Shown here: in pieces, positions 63,587-64,000 of the stretch
How positions within the stretch are numbered: position 1 is the stretch's first letter
Layout: the number at the start of each line of letters is the position of its first letter
From: Hephaestia mangrovi
Lineage (GTDB): Bacteria > Pseudomonadota > Alphaproteobacteria > Sphingomonadales > Sphingomonadaceae
NCBI RefSeq assembly: GCF_019880555.1
Contig: NZ_JAINVU010000002.1
Coordinates: 248,001 to 312,000, forward strand
DNA: 64,000 nucleotides
Direction: 5' to 3'
The notes under the pieces: model-generated
The model's database searches: none
What the model saw: the letters and a program-made list of their open reading frames with translations, nothing else
Told to the model about the DNA's origin: nothing
Program-made: the position numbers and the translations under genes

Positions 63587-64000
63587 TGGGGGCGATCGAT
63601 TTCCTGTTCGGGCTGTTTTCGCTGCTGCTCGGCCTGGCGATGGCGGAGGTGCTGGGCGGCTTCGCCAAGGTGCTGAAGCTGCACGCGCGGGCGCGGGCGG
63701 GCCATGAGCGCGAGGTGCGGGTGGGCTGGCTGGTGCCGCTGCTGGCGGTGTTTATCCTGCTGGCGCAGCTGAGCTGCTGGACGATCATGTTCCGGGTGCG
63801 CGACCAATTGCCGTTCAATTACGTCGCGCTGGTGGTGATGACGCTGGTGGTCGGCGGCCATTACCTGCTGGCGTCGCTGGTATGGCCCGAGGAGCTGGAC
63901 GAATGGGCCGATTTCGACGCTTATTACGACCAGCACAACCGCTTCATCCTGACCGGGCTGTTGATCCTGACGGTGATCGGCGCGGTGATCGGCGCGCATT
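63586..64000 (+). CDS. Membrane protein of unknown function, truncated by the window end
   Basis: The first 138 residues of an integral membrane protein. Three or four hydrophobic segments (FLFGLFSLLLGLAMAEVLGG; VPLLAVFILLAQLSCW; YVALVVMTLVVGGHYLL; ILTGLLILTVIGAVIG) are joined by charged loops (LKLHARARAGHEREVR; DEWADFDAYYDQHNR). I do not recognise the family. It starts on the OsmC stop codon (TGATG), so it is translationally coupled. The 3' end lies outside the window. Confidence 0.7.
   Translation, partial: MGAIDFLFGLFSLLLGLAMAEVLGGFAKVLKLHARARAGHEREVRVGWLVPLLAVFILLAQLSCWTIMFRVRDQLPFNYVALVVMTLVVGGHYLLASLVWPEELDEWADFDAYYDQHNRFILTGLLILTVIGAVIGAH

Overview
The window is a GC-rich alphaproteobacterial chromosome segment, most like a sphingomonad (Sphingomonas or a close relative). 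This rests on a stand-alone gatCAB operon, HU next to tRNA-Val, lon and clpPX, a trigger factor with a Lys/Ala tail, short intergenic palindromes of the type scattered through sphingomonad genomes, and a type II secretion operon beside a TonB receptor. It is ordinary chromosome: I see no transposase, integrase, phage gene, rRNA or CRISPR array. Four tRNAs are present: Leu(TAG), Val(CAC), His(GTG) and Met(CAT).

Layout. 1-3.5 kb: the end of an SPFH/band-7 gene, small proteins, ruvX and a DUF3089 hydrolase. 3.6-7.7 kb: the gatCAB operon with an unusual 80-residue gene between gatA and gatB, then a cyclophilin. 7.7-22.5 kb: protein quality control, namely a membrane aspartic protease, trigger factor, clpP, clpX, a CPBP protein, a two-domain aspartic protease-TPR protein, an M1 aminopeptidase and lon, followed by HU. 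22.9-39.5 kb: the accessory block. It has a triple Pho box, a Ser-Pro-rich lipoprotein, a TonB receptor, a prolyl-4-hydroxylase-like oxygenase and a complete gspC-to-gspN type II secretion operon. 39.6-45.6 kb: an amino-acid dehydrogenase and a cytochrome c maturation operon (ccmC-D-E-F-G-H plus a TPR gene, without ccmA or ccmB). 45.6-50 kb: alanine dehydrogenase with a divergent Lrp-type regulator, Kup and a 2H phosphoesterase. 50.2-58.1 kb: a histidine kinase/response regulator pair, a NodU-type carbamoyltransferase, an unknown small protein, a cNMP-binding thioredoxin-reductase-like fusion and an RNB nuclease. 58.1-64 kb: mobA with a YdeP-type molybdoenzyme, trxB, two tiny helical proteins, a cold-shock protein, an OsmC protein and a truncated membrane protein.

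The most interesting unit is 22.9-39.5 kb. Three 7-bp TGTCA-type direct repeats at exact 11-bp spacing stand upstream of the lipoprotein gene, as PhoB sites do. From this I infer that the lipoprotein and TonB receptor are induced by phosphate starvation and that the adjacent type II machine exports the lipoprotein. The arrangement recalls the ElpS locus of Caulobacter, which I know from memory and have not aligned. The hydroxylase in the middle could modify the Ser-Pro repeat of the lipoprotein, an idea I have not seen described. The pseudopilin GspJ in the same operon carries a tandemly repeated 11-residue leader that multiplies a sequence like the prepilin cleavage site.
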